64,000 nt of DNA from positions 12,920,562 to 12,984,561 of the forward strand of contig OY783191.1 in the NCBI GenBank assembly GCA_963678675.1. The letters run 5' to 3'. The notes beneath the pieces were generated by a model. That model had not been told where the DNA came from and searched no databases. It saw only the letters and a program-made list of their open reading frames with translations. Position 1 is the first letter of the stretch. The number at the start of each line of letters is the position of its first letter. Of the stretch, positions 52,753 to 63,902 are shown piece after piece. The DNA is from Xiphydria camelus. Its lineage: Eukaryota; Arthropoda; Insecta; Hymenoptera; Xiphydriidae. A program made the position numbers and the translations under genes.

Positions 52753-54690
52753 TAGAGGTAGTATATGAAATAACGTTTTCTGACTTTAAACTGCGAACGC
52801 TGCGAAGGCAGTATTAGATAGCCAAACCTTTTACATGGACAATTTTGCAGAGGAAAAAGTTCGCGAGCGTCTATAAGGAATTTGTCATTTTTGCGAAAAA
52901 AAAACAAGACTTTTTGTAGACCCTACAGAAAATGTGGGAGGGGGGTTTGATGACAAAGCCCCTCTCCCAATAAGTCCGGCGTGTGAAAAGAGAGATCGGA
53001 CATGTTTAAAAGGATTCCCATTACGAAAAAAATTTCAATCATTTTTAAAAATCAGAAAAAATTAATATAAAAAATTATATTATTGAGTAGGATCTCTACA
53101 GAAGATTGGGGATGCTTGTAATGGGAAATTGGCTCTTTGTTGTCTTGACAAGTAGAGGGAAGGAGGAGCCAACTTGTCGTTATAACAGTTCCCGGACTCC
53201 CTACACACAATGAGGTCGCGTAATTTTCTTAGATTACGATACCCTACCCATATTTGAATCGCCTCACCAGATGTTAAATATTGCAGCATTTTTAATTGGT
53301 CCCTGCATTATTCAATATTACGATAACGACAACCCAATTTCAACACCCCAACACTCCATTTTAACACTCCAATTTTACGATTAATACCAAATACTTTTTT
53401 AATATTTCCACTAAAGAAAGAAAAAAGGGGATATATTAGTAGGTAGTGCCAGGTAGCTAACTTATCTGTGGAGATAGTACCGACGAGTATAAATGAGAAA
53501 TAATATAAAAATATCAAGAAACTAACGTCAGAAAAAATCTGTTACTATATGGGTTATTCCATGCCAAATCTATCGCTTTTTAGAATAAATTTTAAATCTT
53601 CATCAAATTTGGTTATGCTGTTATCAATTGCATTGAAAATACGTATAAGGTAAGGTGGGGTAGCGTACTAAAAAATGAATAGGTGAATTTGTAAATTCAT
53701 TAAGTGTTTGATATTATTGGCATAGGATTGCCCGCTTGTGAGAGTTATGACATTATGGTATGCTTTATTGACTAATATCAATAAAAATTTGAAAAAATAG
53801 GGTTTTTAAAAATATTGTAATTTTTAATTTTTTGGTGCCAAGTACGCACTTGCCCCACGATTTCGGAGCAAGTGCGTTCTCGTCAATATTTTAGCTTAAA
53901 TGTGCCGATATATAAACTGGGCAAGAGCAATCATTTTAATGAAATGTTTACTTTCAAATAAAATTAAAACAAAACTGGTCCAAAAAAAATAGAGGAGCTA
54001 TAAACTTTTTAAATTTTAATAGTACACATTCAAACTCAAGAAAATTACACAGAAATGTTTGAAAACGCACCACCTTAAGAAGATCTTTAGAAAACCAAAA
54101 TATGAAAGTGTATTTAACATAAATCACCTATTTTTAAAAGCTAGCTAGACGCATGCATATTTAAGTAAGTATTTGATGTCTAAAAAGAAAATAATCATTG
54201 TATTCAGTGCTGCATGGGGCAAGTGCGCTTTATGACGATCTTGCCCGGGAAAAATTGGCTGCACTAGCCCCACTAGAGAAAATAGACGGGGAAAGTGCAT
54301 CGTATCAACAAAAACAACAATTTAGGTTAGCAACTGCGAACATACCTCTTAGATTAGAAAAACAGCTTAATTAACCCTGGCAGTCATAAAAAACACAGTA
54401 AATATTTTTTTTTCGGTTTTATTAAAATATTCCCTCTAAAAGTAAGGGAAAATAAAGGTTTTTTAAATTTTCATTTTAAAATGTTAAAAATAACATAGCA
54501 GCTTTGGAATATTATAATGGTAGGCGTAAGATGGCGCTACATTGCCAATTAATTATTTAATGTATGCGGTAATATTACACATATAATAGTTTGCTAAGTT
54601 GACGGAATTATAATGCTAGAGGAGTTTGAAAATAACGTATTATATATGATACGTTGGCAGAGAATAAGGGTTAACATACGTACCGAGTCG
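52753..54690. other. No gene recognised
   Basis: AT-rich sequence. Two phrases like TTGCCCCACGATTTC and GGCAAGTGCGCTTT recur near 53,850 and 54,220, perhaps remnants of a pogo-like element with GTAAAGTGGGG-type subterminal repeats, but no pair of ends was found. Confidence 0.35.
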
Positions 54691-54860
54691 AAATTTTGCT
54701 CCTATTCTGATGGCCAGAGCCTCTCCATTGAGCAGAAGCTAAAGCATCTAAAGTACATTCTCGCTCTATGTTATTTTGCTTCTACTTTGAAGCTAAAAAT
54801 CGGAGAAATTTCCGCATTTTCAACTTTTAGCTTCAAAGTAGGGGCAAAATTTGAACCTCG
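54690..54860. repeat. GATGGCCAGAGCCTCTCC repeat hairpin, member 1
   Basis: TTTTGCTTCTACTTTGAAGC and TTTTAGCTTCAAAGTAGGGG form an inverted pair around an ATCGGAGAAATTTCCGCATT loop; the left part carries CTGATGGCCAGAGCCTCTCC. Related sequence is at 56,285-56,400 and 62,030-62,480. Confidence 0.65.
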
Positions 54861-55588
54861 TTTAAATGCCATAAACCCTACCAGCCAATCCGTGCATATT
54901 ATTGTTATTATTATTATTTTGGAAATGAAAAATAGATTAATCGATATATTGATTTTATCAATTAATCAATAATAATATTTAATTAATTAATAATAATATT
55001 CATCAATTAATAGCAACTGTCAAAATATTTATGTGGCCACTGGAGATATTCATAGTTACAATAGTGAGAAATTCTTAATAGCCTCTAAATTATTCATATA
55101 CCTATCTTTTCATCGTGAGCGGTCACCCATTCAACTACTGTCCACACTTTTTGCTGCTTAAGGGGTTAGGGGTAGTCAGAATTTTCAAAAAATCGATTTT
55201 CTTTTCTTTTGCATTTTTTTAAAGTATGATATTTCGAAAATATTCTCTGAAAATTTCAAGTCAATCCAAAGACTAGTTTTCGAGATATCTTCGAATTAGT
55301 AAAGAGCCCAGTACTAGCGCGCTGAAGCACAAATGGGGAGCTTGCTTCTTATATTCATGATTATCTCTCTTTCCCTCCTGATGTGTTGAGTGCCATTAAG
55401 CCAATTTATGAAGACCTTAGAGTGTAAGAATTTACTTTCAAGATGTGTCAGTGGGTTTAATCAAAACAACAACGAGAGCTTCAATCAATTGGTGTGGAAA
55501 ATTAGTCCTAAAACGCTAATTGTAAGTAGCAGTTCTACTATCGTCGAAATAGCTGCATATGTTGCTGCCTGCCTTTTTAATGAAGGTA

Positions 55589-55999
55589 CAGTAGAACGCC
55601 GATTATCCGAATTAATTGGGACCGGGGTCGATTCGAATAATCGAAAATTCGGATAATCGGACATAGACTGGTAATGAAGAAAAACGAACTGTCACACATA
55701 GACACAAACAGCGATCCGCACAATGAGAGAGGGAGGAGTTCACTGACCATTCAATGTTAGGCCGCGTCCTGGATGCACGCGGGCGATGCGGGCGGTTGCG
55801 CTATAGTTCGACGCTCGTGTTCCATCTCCCGACGTCGGCGACGGAACATGAGCGTCGAACTATAGCGCAACCGCCCGCATCGCCCGCGTGCATCCCCACA
55901 AAACTTGTTTTTATTGAAAAATTACTTGGTTTTAATTTTTTATATTACGCTTAGGACCGATTCGGATAATTGGCGATTCGGATAATCGGCGTTCTACTG
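55589..55999. mobile_element. 411-bp pogo-type MITE with a GC-rich hairpin
   Basis: Ends CAGTAGAACGCCGATTATCC and its inverse GGATAATCGGCGTTCTACTG, with TA on both sides (55,587-55,588 and 56,000-56,001). These ends match the CAGTAGA.C.C(G/C)ATTATCCG pattern of pogo/Tigger elements. It interrupts the Mutator-like fragment between two conserved parts. The centre contains the 125-base hairpin 55,771-55,895. Confidence 0.9.
55771..55895. repeat. GC-rich 53-bp-arm hairpin inside the pogo MITE
   Basis: GGATGCACGCGGGCGATGCG and 33 further bases pair with 55,843-55,895 with a single mismatch, leaving a 19-base loop (ATCTCCCGACGTCGGCGAC, itself partly palindromic). Composition is far from the AT-rich MITE ends, so it may be a second, captured or nested element. 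Confidence 0.92.
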
Positions 56000-56510
56000 T
56001 ACGTGTTCCTTATTGAGTATTATGGACGCAATGGGAATCACTAATGGATCAAATCTTCATCAATACGCGAAGAGAGCGGATCGTGAGCGCATAAAGGTGG
56101 CGAGAAGGCAGAATGCAACGTAGACAACTGCAAATTGACTTATTGGAAGCTACCACGTACGCAGAAGAGCTGTTATATGGCCCAGGAATAGACGATTCAA
56201 TGTAAGTTATCAATTAACTAATATGTCTATACATAAAGCGAGTGTAAAAACCACTCATTAGAAAACCACTCGACAGATTTGAATACAATTTTTACCTCTA
56301 GTGGGTAGAAGCTATGGCATTCAAAATAGGGCCTCGTTAAGAATTAAAATTTTGCTTCTATTTTGATGGCCAAAGCTCCTTTACTGTGTCAGAGTTTCGG
56401 ACAGAATATTTTCAACATGACGAACGGGACGTTCGTTTCCTGCATAGGTATATAGGGATTTGAAAATATATTTGTGAATAAATGGACAAAAATTGTAATT
56501 TGTTCAATTA

Positions 56511-59262
56511 CCGTAAAGTGGGGATACTTTGTGACTGGGGGGGTAACTTTGTGACAGAGCATAAAATTACAAACTTTCAAATTTGGCGCCCAAATTTTTA
56601 ACAATACTTCGCCGGTACCTAATGGGTATGTAACTATACTTACTACTGTGCGCGACTGTCTTTTGTCGACGCCATTCACATCAGCATTCCAGTGCTACAT
56701 GAGCTATCAAAGGGTGTTGACAAACGCACGTTGCGCCGTTTAGCGTAAACTTTGTGTTGGCAAGCGTGTTGTGCATTTTATATGTGAAATCAGGTAAGTG
56801 CATATTGAAATATGGTCTCTCTTGAGAAAGCATGGCCTGATTTTTACCTTCATTCCTTATGTTTGAAAAAAATTACGTCAAATTACATAAAGAATCAACA
56901 ATATGAGGGGTTACTTTGTGACAAGCTAAAACTATATAAACTACCAGTACGAATACAAAAGTACGAATTGCAGCACATAATTTTATTTTAGTATGCCGCG
57001 TGAATATAAACGTCAACTTGGGGCGCGAAATTACAAGAATTACACACCCGAAACGTTAGATGCTGCACTCACAGAAGTAAAAACTAAGAAACTCAGTTTA
57101 CGCAAGGCAGCAGAAAAGTATGGAATACATTATAATACTCTCTGGGTGAAACTGAAAGAGAAACACCCGACCATGTGGGAAACCAAGGATTTTTACCGAT
57201 GAAGAAGAAAATGGTTTTACTGCACATGTAATAGCAATGTCGTCTTTTGGATTTCCGGTCACCGCTTGGGATTTGAGACTCATTGTTAAATCATATCTTG
57301 ACCGTCAAGGGAGGACTGTACGAGTTTTCCAAGCCAATCTTCCTGGTAAAGACTGGTTAAAATCTTTCCTGAGACGTCATCAAGAACTGACTCAGCGAAT
57401 TGCTCAAAACATCAGCCACGCGAGGGCCGCCACCGATGAAGAAATTGTTAATAACTTCTTTAACAACTTGGAAGAAGAACTCCGGGACATTCCACCCTCA
57501 AATATCTGGAACTACGATGAAACCAATTTGGTGGACGACCCAGGGAAGTCAAAAATCATAACCAAACGAGGTACAAAATATCCGGAAAGAATCAGAAACG
57601 CATCTAAAGCGTGCACATCTATCATGGTGTGTGGAAATGCTGAGGGAAGACTGGCTCCTCTTTATGTGAATTACAAATCTCATAAACTCTGGACAACATG
57701 GACAGAAGGCGGTTCCCCAGATGCAAGATACAATCGGACATCTTCAGGATGGTTCGATTACCAAATTTTCGAAGATTGGTTTGTAAATTTGTTGTTACCC
57801 ATACTAAAACGTCAGAACGGACCTAAAGTAGTTATTGGTGATAACTTGAGTTCGCACTTAAATGTACACGTCATCCAAGAATGCCAAAGGAACAACGTTA
57901 AATTTATTGCACTGCCCCCTAATAGTACACACCTGCTTCAACCCCTCGATATAGCATACTTTCGGTCGATGAAGGAGAACTGGAGGAACACTTTAAGTGA
58001 CTGGAAATCAACGAGTCATGGAAGTAGACTGTCCACCATCCCGAAGGACGAATTTCCAAAATTACTAAAACAACTTATGGAAAAGCTCGAAGTGAGAGGT
58101 CTAGAAAACTTAAAGTCGGGATTTCGAAAGGCTGGAATATATCCCCTTAACCGAGATGTTGTTTTTGGCTCGCTTATGCACACGGTCACTTGAGGGAAAT
58201 GCTATTAAAGATGCTCTAGCTGACAGTTTCATACAACATCTGAATAAGACCCGAACAGAAACTGTTTCCACCAGGACAATCAGAAGAAGAAAACGAGTCA
58301 ATGTGCCACCAGGCAGAAGTATCACCGCTGCTGATCTGCAGGATCCTGGATATGATGCTCCTGATCCAGCGGTACCGAGCTGTTCAACTAACGGCGGAAC
58401 AACAAGGAAGAATGCTGACAGTAGCTCAGATGAGGACAGCGTTGAATACCAGGAAAGCGGAGATAGTCCAGAAGAATTGTCCGATGATGAAGTGGATCAA
58501 GACCAAGAACATATAAGAGGTAACAGCTTCTCTAAAAAGGATAAAAGTGTCGGAAATTTCGTTTTGGTCAAATACGAAGGAAAAATGTATCCTGGTGAAA
58601 TTATGAGCACGACAAAGGAAGGGGCAATCATTAATGCCATGACACCCTTCGGAAAACAATGGAAATGGCCATTGAATAGAGACGAAATTTTCTATCAAAA
58701 CGAGAAAATCGTTATGAAAATTGAAGCACCACGAAAGCGAGGAAGAAGAGAAATTTTTGATGTTCCAGAAATCAGCTGTACTTAATAAACCTTAATTTTG
58801 GCCTTATTTTACAAGTTCTTTACGTTTTGTGATACCTATGTAAGAATTTTTTAATGTTCGTTAAGAGCTAGTAATTTAGTAGAAAACATGTTTTTGTATT
58901 GATGAAATAAAGACTTTATTTTGCATTGTCGAAAAGTGCGTAATTTTTTTACAACTTTAAAACTATATGTTGTTTCTAAACATCAGCCACAGATAATACT
59001 TTGTCATAACGCTACTTTAAACGCAACAGAATACATAATTTTACAATGTCACAAAGTAACCCCACTCCCGGGGTTAAATTGTGATGCATACTTTAATTGT
59101 TTTCTTTCAAAACTGACGATCTGACTTTAAACTTTTTAACGTTATATGAAAGAGGAAGGTTTAAACTTATGACTGGTAATTTTTGTTTTAAAATTTAAGC
59201 GATAATATTATTTCTAGGAACAAAAAACTCAAAAATTGTCACAAAGTATCCCCACTTTACGG
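56511..59262 (+). mobile_element. 2.75-kb pogo-family transposon, nearly intact
   Basis: TIRs CCGTAAAGTGGGGATACTTT and its inverse ending at 59,262 match over at least 24 bases, with TA at 56,509-56,510 and 59,263-59,264. Subterminal copies of GGTTACTTTGTGAC and CACAAAGTAACCCC follow (56,550, 56,908, 59,050). The element holds one transposase gene with a possible 5' intron: donor CAG|GTAAGT at 56,794 and acceptor TTTTATTTTAG ending at 56,991. Confidence 0.93.
56993..58785 (+). pseudogene. Pogo-like transposase, two single-base frameshifts
   Basis: ATG at 56,993 (MPREYKRQLGARNYKNYTPE). Residues about 15-60 form a Psq-type helix-turn-helix (SLRKAAEKYGIHYNTLWVKL). After a frameshift near 57,170-57,185 come SSFGFPVTAWDLRLIVKSYL, WLKSFLRRHQELTQR (CENP-B-like helix-turn-helix), NYDETNL (first catalytic Asp), VVIGDNLSSHLN (second Asp) and PPNSTHLLQPLD (third Asp, 35 residues later), giving a DD35D site, then KAGIYPLNRDVV. 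A second shift lies in the T-run at about 58,160 (an extra T), after which the frame continues ARL..LEGNAIKDALADSF, an acidic linker, NFVLVKYEGKMYPGEIMSTT and a basic tail to TAA (58,783). Length of about 595 residues is normal for the family. All three Asp are present; only two small indels separate it from an open frame, so the insertion is recent compared with the other copies here. Confidence 0.9.
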
Positions 59263-59929
59263 TATTAAATCAATAAATTATTTCGAGTCTCCAGAGTATG
59301 TTGAGCAAGTTATAAACTATATTGTTTATTGTTTATTTATATTGTTTATTAAAAATCACAGATTATTATAGTAAATCAAAGAATTAATTAATGTAGGATG
59401 AATAAACATTCATATAATTATTTATTTATTAATATCAATTTACGTTCCCAGGTAGAAATCTGTCCAGGTTGTGCAAGGTTGAACCTTGTTACAAGGTACG
59501 TTTTGCAAGGTTACGCTGCAAGGTTAAAACAGGGTTGCTGCAAGCCTGTCTGTTCCTTGCATAGCCGAAACTGACCCCTGCCCTGTACCGTTAGCCTGTT
59601 TCAAGCTTGCAATAACAGAGAGATACCAGGTTCGCGCGACAAGGTGAAAACAAGGCGAAAACAAGGTTGTGCCGGCAGCTTAGCGAATCAGTGCCGCCTC
59701 TAGATGTTGAGACGTCTTCATGCTTAGCGCCCTTTTCTAGTGTCGGCGCCCCATGGCTAGTGCGCCTTCGTGCGTGGCACGAAATGGCCCCTCGTTAGAC
59801 ACGGCCCTGCGCTTAGCGAATAGATATCATACAAATCCGCGGCGTGGCATGCGTATCGCCTCAGCTGTCAGAGCCCTTAGATTGAGGTTAACATCAGTGG
59901 CGATCAGTTCGGTTCACGCGTGCAAACGT

Positions 59930-60170
59930 TTCTTTAGTGCACATCGAGTGTAAACGTTTTTTTAGTGCACGTTGAGTGTAAACGTGGGTTATTCGTGTCC
60001 AGCCTCACTTTCTTAAATGTCTTCAAACAAATTTCAAAAGGATTCCTCTAGAAAAAAACGAATTGTTTAAATAACCATATATTAATCATAACGAATTTGC
60101 GTACTGCATCACGCAAATGGTTAAAAATCGCGTGGACACGAATGACCCACGTTTACACGGAATGGGTTAA
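59930..60170. mobile_element. Possible piggyBac-like MITE remnant
   Basis: GTGTAAACGTGGGTTATTCG at about 59,966 pairs with CGAATGACCCACGTTTACAC near 60,140, and the right end reads GGAATGGG followed by TTAA (60,165-60,168). The left TTAA was not seen; the left side instead has a duplicated GAGTGTAAACG phrase. Similar in style to the two clear piggyBac MITEs, but with different ends. Confidence 0.4.
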
Positions 60171-60686
60171 AACATGGGGGCAAGATCTTTGGAATAAGGA
60201 CCTACGAGCAGAAAATAAATATTATCCAGCTTCTCCTGCATAGAAGGGTAAGTATTAATAGCTAATTTCATGAAATTATTTGCAAAAAGCAGATAGATGA
60301 ATAAGTTTCTTTATTATCTCATATGCTTGTCTTTCATACAGTTGCAGATCCAGCGTCATCGATGCAGCCAGAATGGAAAAATTGCCCGGAGGAGGTACGC
60401 GAGATTCAGGAAGGCCAGATATTCCATCGACTCGGAGGCGAAGGAACATGGAAAGGAGACCGCAGGCATTGGTCAGTGTAGCAGCTCAGCTATCGAGTAA
60501 GTAACATCCCTGAGATTAATAGTAGGCAGTATTATATCGAATTCGTATTCCTTATAAGGAGTATTATATCGAATTCGTATTTCAGATCAGAGGAAGGGGC
60601 ATGAGACCTGGTGCCCCTCAGGCTACGTCATAGAACCATGCAGAGCAATCCAGTCGTCACTGAAGATTTGACTCCACATCTCCCGA

Positions 60687-61375
60687 AGAAGTAATATTAT
60701 CTTAAGAATCTATGAGATTTTAGACTAAATTGGTAGAATACTTTTCCGTACATTATATTTCGCTGTACAAGAGAGGTATAGGTATTCAATTTCGATTGTT
60801 TAATAATATATGAGGTTAATTTAACTTAACTTTTATTAGGTGATAATCAGGCCAAAAGCAACAAAAATCACAACACGTCTGACGCTTCGATTCCTCTCCG
60901 AACCCTCTCCGGAGACACAATGAAGGATTCATTCAAAAAGGAACCGAAACGTCAGACGTGCAGTGATTTTTGTTGTTTTTTGGCCTGATTATTACCTAAT
61001 AAAAGTTAAGTTAAATTAATATTAAACTACAGGCTTCAGAAGTAATATTATCTTAAGAATCTATGAGATTTTAGACTAAATTGTTAGAATACTTTTCCGT
61101 ACATTATATTTCGCTGTACAAGAGATATAGGTATTCAATTTCGATTGTTTAATAATATGTGAGGTTAATTTAACTTAACTTTTATTAGGTAATAATCAAG
61201 CCAAAAGCAACAAAAATCACAACACGTCTGACGCTTCGATTCCTCTCCGAACCCTCTTCGGAGACGAAATGAAGGATTCGTTCGAAGAGGAACTCAAATG
61301 TCAGACGAGCAGTGATTTTTGTTGTTTTTTGGCCTGATTATTACCTAATAAAAGTTAAGTTAAAATTATCTCATG
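60687..61375. repeat. Tandem duplication of about 350 bp, each unit ending in a hairpin
   Basis: AGAAGTAATATTATCTTAAG occurs at 60,687 and 61,037; the following ATTATATTTCGCTGTACAAG and the hairpin (AACTTTTATTAGGT, AAAGCAACAAAAATCAC, GTCTGACG and their inverses) are repeated. The hairpins span about 60,828-61,017 and 61,170-61,365. Confidence 0.82.
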
Positions 61376-61983
61376 TATTATTAAACAATCGAAATTGAAT
61401 AAGTCACCCGTCAAATTGACGGGGTTCCGTAAACCCAGTGATAGTAAAGTAGGAATAATAAAATTTTACTCGTCTTAGTATTATACATTATTTTTCTAAA
61501 TTTGTAATGCTATCGCTATATATTGTAACCCAATTTTAATTATCAATAAAATATAAAAATGTAATTCTAACCTCAAATGTTCTTCATTACCGACTCATTA
61601 CCGACAACGCAACTTTGTCCCAAGCGCCATAGTCTACCTTGAAACAAGCTTGCATAGCATACTGTCACAACATTGAAACGCGTAACGGATTTGCCTTGCA
61701 TCAGCCTTGTTTTGCAACCTTGCCGGCCAACCTTGTAACAAGCTTATTTCGGGATACGATTTCTAGCTGGGTTTATGCAAGAATATTTATCAAAAGATAT
61801 AATTATAAATTTAGAAATATGTTGAAAAAAGAATAATACAATTATAAAATCTTATTTATTCGAGCTCTTTCTTATTGACTGGAAAAGCAACATAGGTACA
61901 TTTGTACATCAAACTTCATATGAACACCAATAATAATACTTAATATCACAGGAGCGTGCAGCAGATGAGGACTCAACGACACC

Positions 61984-62043
61984 AACCGATCAACGAAGTT
62001 AAGCAGCAAAAATTGCGGACATTAGTTGGATGGGTGACCGCCC
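61984..62043 (+). pseudogene. 5S rRNA-derived fragment
   Basis: ACCGATCAACGAAGTTAAGC (61,984-62,005 region) and TTAGTTGGATGGGTGACCGC (62,022-62,041) match, in order and spacing, the box A to box C internal promoter part of animal 5S rRNA (GAAGTTAAGC ... TTGGATGGGTGACCGC). The 5' third and the 3' end of a 5S gene are absent, and the sequence runs on into the GATGGCC repeat family, so it is a 5S-derived head or retroposed fragment, not a functional gene. Confidence 0.72.
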
Positions 62044-62044
62044 G

Positions 62045-62480
62045 AGTCTGAAATTTGCCCCTATTTTGATGGCCAGAGCCTTTCCATTGAGTAGAAGCTA
62101 AGGCATGCAAAGTAGGTTCTCGCTCTGTTATTTTGCTTCTACTTTGAAGCTAAAAGTGGAAAATGCAGAAATTTGTCCGATTTTTAGCTTCAAAGTAGAA
62201 GCAAATAACATAGAGCGAGAACCTACTTTGAAGGCTTTAGCTTCTACTCAATGGAGAGGTTTTGGCCATCAAAATAGGGGCAAAATTTCGACTCGGGTAG
62301 AAGCTATGGCATTGAAAATAGGATCTCCTCGCGAGTCAATATTATGCCCCTACTTTGATGGCCACAGCACCTCCAGTGGGTAGAAGCTATGGCACTCAAA
62401 ATAGGGCCCCGTCGCGAATTAAAATTTTGCTTCTATTTTGATGGCTAGAACCCCTTTACTGTGTCAGAGTTTCGGACTTA
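62045..62480. repeat. GATGGCCAGAGCC repeat family, palindromic member
   Basis: 62,050-62,160 (CCCCTATTTTGATGGCCAGA, AAAGTAGGTTCTCGCTCTGT) is the inverse of 62,170-62,290. It continues with two more degenerate direct copies (62,295-62,400 and 62,385-62,478). Related to 54,690-54,860 and 56,285-56,400. Noncoding. Confidence 0.75.
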
Positions 62481-62819
62481 CAACGAAAGTACTCGAGGTA
62501 TACCTCACCGATTTTCTTCATTCTGCGATATGTTGTAGTATATAAAAAAGCATTAGACGCGTATTTTTTGTACGTGCTAATTCGGTCATTTAAGGGGTGA
62601 AGATCACCCCTAAACTTGACCCCCTAAAACCAATTTTTTCTACGATTTCTCAAAAACTAGGGTAGGCGTACCAGTTATAGCCACTGTGTACCAGTTATAG
62701 CCACTTCCCAGATTTGTGTCTTATAACTAAGATATGTGCTTTAAATTGCCTCCTTAAGGTTTAAAATCGCTGATCAAACAGTATAAGCTGACGTGACACA
62801 AATACATACACCTGGTTAA

Positions 62820-62870
62820 TGGTGATGGTGGTGGTGGGTGGTGGTGGTGGGTGGTGGTGGTGGTGATGAG
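62820..62870. repeat. GGT/GGGTGGT microsatellite
   Basis: A run of GGT units broken by extra G (GGTGGTGGTGGGTGGTGG) about 50 bases long. Its G-rich strand has regularly spaced G runs. Confidence 0.9.
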
Positions 62871-63015
62871 TAGCTATAATAGGGAAAATCGGCAGTTTTT
62901 CCTTTTTATGGTTTTTTTTTCATTTTACGGAAAGATCGTTATATTTTTTTTTCATGAATTGCTGCAAGAAAACTATACAATCTATCATTTAGCACCATAG
63001 AATGTAACGATATGT

Positions 63016-63333
63016 TGTAACGCGCAAGTCGCTGCCAAGGCGACACGCGCTAGGCAGCTAGGCATTCGGGGTGCACTGAGTCACCCCGAACGCGGTCGCT
63101 AGGTACTCAGAGCACGCGAGCCGCTCCAGGCATGCCTTGACGCGGCCATTCCCTGGGACCGACGCCCACGCGCCACCTCCGAGCGGCCTGACTGCTGCTA
63201 GCACCTCCGACGCTTCTCCGTGGCCGGGTTTCTCCCGATCATACACACCCACACACACCACCTGTACTTCCGTATCGTGAATAAACTCCTGTTATCGTTA
63301 TTCCCGCTTCGTGCGTACTGCTCCCTCCTTACA
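63016..63333 (+). mobile_element. Solo LTR (318 bp) with 4-bp target duplication
   Basis: Begins TGTAACGCGCAAGTCGCTGC and ends CTGCTCCCTCCTTACA, that is TGTAA..TTACA inverted termini. ATGT flanks both sides (63,012-63,015 and 63,334-63,337). AATAAA at 63,280-63,285 is a polyadenylation signal on the plus strand. The body is GC-rich against AT-rich flanks. A 4-bp duplication and this size suit a Gypsy-type LTR retrotransposon, left after recombination between its two LTRs. Confidence 0.82.
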
Positions 63334-63774
63334 ATGTTAATTTTTTACAAAATACAAGGCATGACATTTGAAAAATCCTTAAACATGGCTATAACTGGTA
63401 CACCTACCCTACGTTAAATATCTTAATGAAATAAATTGAATATTATTCCTTATCGAAAGACGATGACATATGAAGTACTTTTACTGTAGAAAATCGTAGA
63501 AATCATAGAAAATTGGTTTTAGGGGGTCAAGTTTAGGGGTGATTTTCACTCCTTAAATGACCGAATTAGCACGTACAAAAAAATACGTGTCTAATGTTTT
63601 CTTATATAACTACTACAACATATCGCAGAATGAAGAAAATCGATGAGGTACACTTCGAGTACTTTCCTTGTGACGTGCGTCATTTTTATAAGTATAAGTC
63701 CCTAGCATAGTTAGTTTTTAGAGAGCGCTTGACGCTCTCGGGCAGCGCGCAGTGGACACTGGCCTGCTCGCGGG

Positions 63775-63902
63775 GGATTGGTGCGGCGGAGCGTCGAACA
63801 CGTCACGTCGCGCCAATCAGGGAGACTGCCGCAAGTCGCCCCCACTCGACCGTTAACGGCCAATAGGACCGATAACGGTCCCCTCCGCGTTAGGTATATA
63901 AG
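63775..63902 (+). promoter_or_regulatory. Promoter candidate with CCAAT and TATA boxes
   Basis: GGATTGG at 63,774-63,780 (an inverted CCAAT), CCAAT at 63,813-63,817 and 63,860-63,864, and TATATAAG at 63,895-63,902 are well spaced for an RNA polymerase II promoter; start would be near 63,925-63,930. The region 63,720-64,000 is GC-rich. It may be a host gene promoter or an LTR promoter of an element that continues beyond the window. Confidence 0.45.

Larger units (their letters stand above)
55330..56214 (+). pseudogene. Mutator-like transposase C-terminal fragment split by a MITE
   Basis: Segments in order: HDYLSFPPDVLSAIKPIYED, a shift, LSRCVSGFNQNNNESFNQLV, KISPKTLIVSSSSTIVEIAA, AACLFNEG (to 55,586), the pogo MITE, then LSIMDAMGITNGSNLHQYAK, RADRERIKVARRQN, a shift, and QLQIDLLEATTYAEELLYGP with GIDDSM at the TAA. 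The NNNESFN and YGPGI phrases are features I associate with the insect Mutator-like transposase domain family. Three frame breaks plus the insertion show an old, dead copy; the catalytic N-terminal part was not found upstream. Confidence 0.62.
59447..61771. mobile_element. 2.3-kb element with CCCAG.TAGAAATC ends and CAAGGTT subterminal repeats
   Basis: Ends CCCAGGTAGAAATC (59,447) and GATTTCTAGCTGGG (to 61,771) are inverted with one change. Next to each end are repeated CAAGGTT/AACCTTG motifs (59,473-59,545 and 61,639-61,745) in opposite orientation. The interior has no recognised transposase; it holds a piggyBac-like terminus pair, a tandem duplication and a short frame at 60,356-60,476 of unknown type. 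Target duplication was not resolved. Confidence 0.68.
62480..63671. mobile_element. 1.2-kb foldback element with a solo LTR inside
   Basis: 62,480-62,715 pairs with 63,380-63,671: ACAACGAAAGTACTCGAGGT / ACTTCGAGTACTTTCCTTGT at the ends, TTCTTCATTCTGCGATATGT and CCCCTAAACTTGACCCCCTA further in, then the repeated phrase TACCAGTTATAGCCA. The spacer has a (GGT)n tract (62,820-62,870) and a solo LTR (63,016-63,333). Flanks GACTT and GACGT could be a degenerate target duplication. Confidence 0.82.
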
